Shown piece after piece: positions 62,292 through 64,000 of a stretch of 64,000 bases of DNA. The notes under the pieces were generated by a model, which was not told the DNA's origin, ran no database searches, and saw nothing but the letters and a program-made list of their open reading frames with translations. The translations under genes were made by a program, and so were the position numbers. Every line of letters begins with the position of its first letter. Within the stretch, counting starts at the first letter, position 1. Origin of the DNA: Mesorhizobium sp. 113-3-3 (GTDB lineage Bacteria; Pseudomonadota; Alphaproteobacteria; Rhizobiales; Rhizobiaceae); the NCBI RefSeq assembly GCF_016756495.1, contig NZ_AP023245.1, positions 214,232 to 278,231 of the forward strand, read 5' to 3'.

Positions 62292-62710
62292 GTCCTCGGA
62301 GCACTAAGATTACCTGGCTGCTTTGGTCATGCCAAACGGCTTCTCGATGAGCGGCGGCGACATGGGTCGGGCGCCCAGCCATCAGCGCTGCCAGCAATAC
62401 ACCCGTCCCATTGGCTGCTCGAGAGCTTCGCTACCGGTGTATCTGACGACTTCTACCCGGCTCGTTCATAGCCACGAACCTACTCGCGACGTTGAGGAGC
62501 GGAAGGCAGCTTCAACAGTGAAAGCCCTTGGAAGCGGACGGTCCGCATTCGGCCAAAATGAGACATTCGCGGTACTTCACCGAGTGCTGCTGGCAGCGGA
62601 TGTCTCAAGGATTCATTCAGTTCATGCCAAGCTGTTGTCGGCTGACATCTCGGCCACCAATTCGATTCATCTTTCGTGAAAGCCAGTGGTGCCCTTGCCT
62701 CCACGTCGGC

Positions 62711-63302
62711 CATTTCGCGGAGCGCACCAACGACCTCTCGAACGGGCTGATCTGACCGAAGGACGGCTGAAGCCTCGACCGCCTATGCCGCAATGGCCCG
62801 GCGCGCGTTTCTTCCCCTGGGCGAAGCCCATTCCTCGCGGAACCAAGAAACGCGCGCCTGCGCCATCCTCCGCTTTGCTGCGGTCGCAAGCGATGCGGCG
62901 GCGGTCGCCTCCGGCCTCTCGATCGCCATCGAGGTCGCATGGTGCGGGCTCGGAAACGAAGAGACGGAGACTGAAAAATGGCTACCATCGGCACTTTCAA
63001 GAAGACCAATGCGAACGAGTTCACCGGCGAGATCGTCACCCTCAGCGTCCAGGCCAAGGGCGTGCGCATCGTCCCCGACACAAGGGCCAGCGGCGAGAAC
63101 GCTCCAAGCCACCGCGTGGTGGTGGGCAAGGCCGAAATCGGCGCCGCCTGGTCCAAGCGCTCCACCGAGGGCCGCGACTATCTCGGGCTCAAGCTCGACG
63201 ATCCGAGTTTCACCGCTCCGATCTACGCCAACCTCTTCGCCGACGAGGAAGGCGAGGGCCACAGCCTCATCTGGTCGCGCCCCAACCGCCGCAACGGCGA
63301 GT
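62711..63302 (+). repeat. DUF736 segment, direct-repeat copy 2
   Basis: Counterpart of 50681-51271. The two copies share the same substitution-poor leader and coding part; one single-base insertion (CTGAAAAATGG against CTGAAAATGG) sits just before the ATG. Similarity ends at the stop codon, and different hairpins follow in the two places. Confidence 0.85.
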
Positions 63303-63304
63303 GA
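62978..63304 (+). CDS. DUF736 family protein (copy 2)
   Basis: A 108-residue protein almost identical to copy 1 at 50947. It is followed by a hairpin, a DUF2285 fragment, an HTH gene and repA, the usual order at one end of alphaproteobacterial ICE/plasmid replication modules. This is the copy in backbone context, so copy 1 may be the duplicate. Confidence 0.9.
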   Translation: MATIGTFKKTNANEFTGEIVTLSVQAKGVRIVPDTRASGENAPSHRVVVGKAEIGAAWSKRSTEGRDYLGLKLDDPSFTAPIYANLFADEEGEGHSLIWSRPNRRNGE

Positions 63305-63312
63305 ATCGCCAG

Positions 63313-63342
63313 ACGCCTCGTCCGGTACCGGGCGAGGCGTTT
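63313..63342 (+). terminator. Terminator-like hairpin after DUF736 copy 2
   Basis: ACGCCTCGTCCG (63313-63324) pairs with CGGGCGAGGCGT (63329-63340) over a GTAC loop, with one G.T pair, and is followed by TT then a pyrimidine run. Likely ends the DUF736 transcript. Confidence 0.65.
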
Positions 63343-63405
63343 CCTCTCGGTAACCGCGGAAGCTTTTCGCTCCCCCGGCCGCAATGACGGGCTTCCTGTC
63401 ATCGG

Positions 63406-63495
63406 ATGCATTGCTTGACGCGCGATGGCGCGAAGATGGTTGAGCGCCGCTGTCCCCAATTGCTGTGCGCGCCGCCGCCGCTCCTGAAGGCCTCT
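63406..63495 (+). pseudogene. DUF2285 C-terminal relic (copy 3)
   Basis: The plus-strand translation MHCLTRDGAKMVERRCPQLL matches the end of DUF2285 (HRLVRDGLKMVERNYRQLL in copy 2). Everything upstream of this is absent. It sits where an intact DUF2285 gene normally precedes the HTH and repA genes. Confidence 0.65.
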
Positions 63496-63605
63496 TGGCG
63501 GTGCGAAATAGCGCCCCGCAATTGCGCACCTGATCACGGCGCCCTTGCTCCTCCATCCTGGCCATGGATCGCCGTTCAACCGCAGCGGCCACAAGGAGAC
63601 ACCCC

Positions 63606-63887
63606 ATGAATGCCGACGCCGCGCCATTGCCGCCGCGCTACCTGCGCACTTCGGAAGCAGCGCGGTTCCTCAGTCTTTCTGCGCGTACGCTGGAAAAACA
63701 CCGCACCTACGGCACCGGGCCTGCCTATCGAAAACTCGGCGGCCGCGTCGTCTACGCCGTCGACGACCTCCAGGCCTGGGCCCAGCGCGGCGCCATGACA
63801 TCGACATCCGATCCGCATGGCTCGGTGCTGCCCGCCAAGCCTCAAGCCGCCCGCCTGATCGCCTATGCCGGGCGCGAGCGGCGCTGA
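63606..63887 (+). CDS. AlpA/excisionase-like helix-turn-helix protein
   Basis: A 93-residue protein from the ATG at 63606 after AAGGAGA. The MerR-like winged HTH is RYLRTSEAARFLSLSARTLE then YRKLGGRVVYAVDDLQAWA. Family members include recombination directionality factors and small ICE/plasmid regulators, usually just ahead of repA. Could control excision or replication of the element. Confidence 0.87.
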   Translation: MNADAAPLPPRYLRTSEAARFLSLSARTLEKHRTYGTGPAYRKLGGRVVYAVDDLQAWAQRGAMTSTSDPHGSVLPAKPQAARLIAYAGRERR

Positions 63888-63904
63888 GCTCGCCGATCTT
63901 CCCT

Positions 63905-64000
63905 ATGTCTGGACGCACACGCCAACCGTCGGAACTCGGACAGCTTGATCTGTTCCACGCGCTGCCCGGTGTCGTCGCGCCACGCGATGCGCAGGATCTT
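63905..64000 (+). CDS. repA: Replication initiator protein A, N-terminus only
   Basis: Thirty-two codons remain before the window ends: MSGRTRQPSELGQLDLFHAL, then PGVVAPRDAQDL. This opening is characteristic of the RepA-like replication initiators found in alphaproteobacterial ICEs and plasmids after an AlpA-type HTH gene. The start lies 18 bp past the HTH stop. The rest is outside the window, so integrity cannot be judged. Confidence 0.8.
   Translation, partial: MSGRTRQPSELGQLDLFHALPGVVAPRDAQDL

Overview
The window looks like accessory DNA of a Mesorhizobium-type alphaproteobacterium (order Hyphomicrobiales). Evidence: high GC, a DUF768 protein (a family largely confined to Mesorhizobium), several small rhizobial hypothetical families, amino-acid ABC transporters, and alphaproteobacterial integrative-conjugative-element (ICE) or plasmid backbone genes (ArdC, ParB-like, strawberry-notch helicase, Toprim, DUF2493, DUF736, DUF2285, AlpA-type HTH, RepA). 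I saw no rRNA, tRNA, CRISPR array or intact IS transposase.

Layout. 0-5.1 kb: surface-polysaccharide genes (UDP-galactopyranose mutase running off the left edge, two glycosyltransferases, an amidohydrolase, a methyltransferase). 5.1-15 kb: a decaying zone with small conserved proteins and frameshifted relics (SRAP, ArsR plus methyltransferase, general-stress-protein-26-like). 15-23.4 kb: an ICE/plasmid block (ardC, parB-like, an internally deleted strawberry-notch helicase, toprim, DUF2493, a small protein) with structured 5' leaders and a terminator. 23.4-25.7 kb: SOS cassette (dinB, a SRAP-like protein lacking the catalytic Cys, a frameshifted SRAP) around a GAAC-N7-GAAC LexA-type box. 25.7-28.5 kb: CGNR regulator, EamA exporter and a binding protein without signal peptide. 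29.1-39.2 kb: a catabolic island (DUF1185, PucR-type regulator, flavin reductase, aldehyde dehydrogenase, luciferase-like monooxygenase, alpha/beta hydrolase, polar amino acid-type ABC transporter). 39.2-50.4 kb: MAPEG and DUF2062 proteins, methyltransferase, a histidine kinase / response regulator / receiver-kinase cluster with a sugar-type binding protein, small proteins, and an intact SRAP operon with its own LexA-type box. 50.7-63.3 kb: two near-identical copies of about 590 bp carrying DUF736, about 12.03 kb apart, bracketing an XRE regulator, a frameshifted DUF2285 gene and an amino-acid island (carbamoylase-type M20 hydrolase, RidA, aminotransferase, ornithine-cyclodeaminase family, ABC importer without ATPase, class V aminotransferase, LysR). 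63.4-64 kb: ICE/plasmid replication end (DUF2285 relic, HTH, start of repA).

How it fits together. The two islands each pair a sensor/regulator, an importer and degradative enzymes, consistent with uptake and breakdown of nitrogenous compounds; substrates cannot be read from the sequence. The mobile-element backbone is split and partly broken (deleted helicase, three DUF2285 copies all damaged, four SRAP loci of which one is intact and catalytic), suggesting repeated ICE acquisition and recombination. Percent identities are by eye only.
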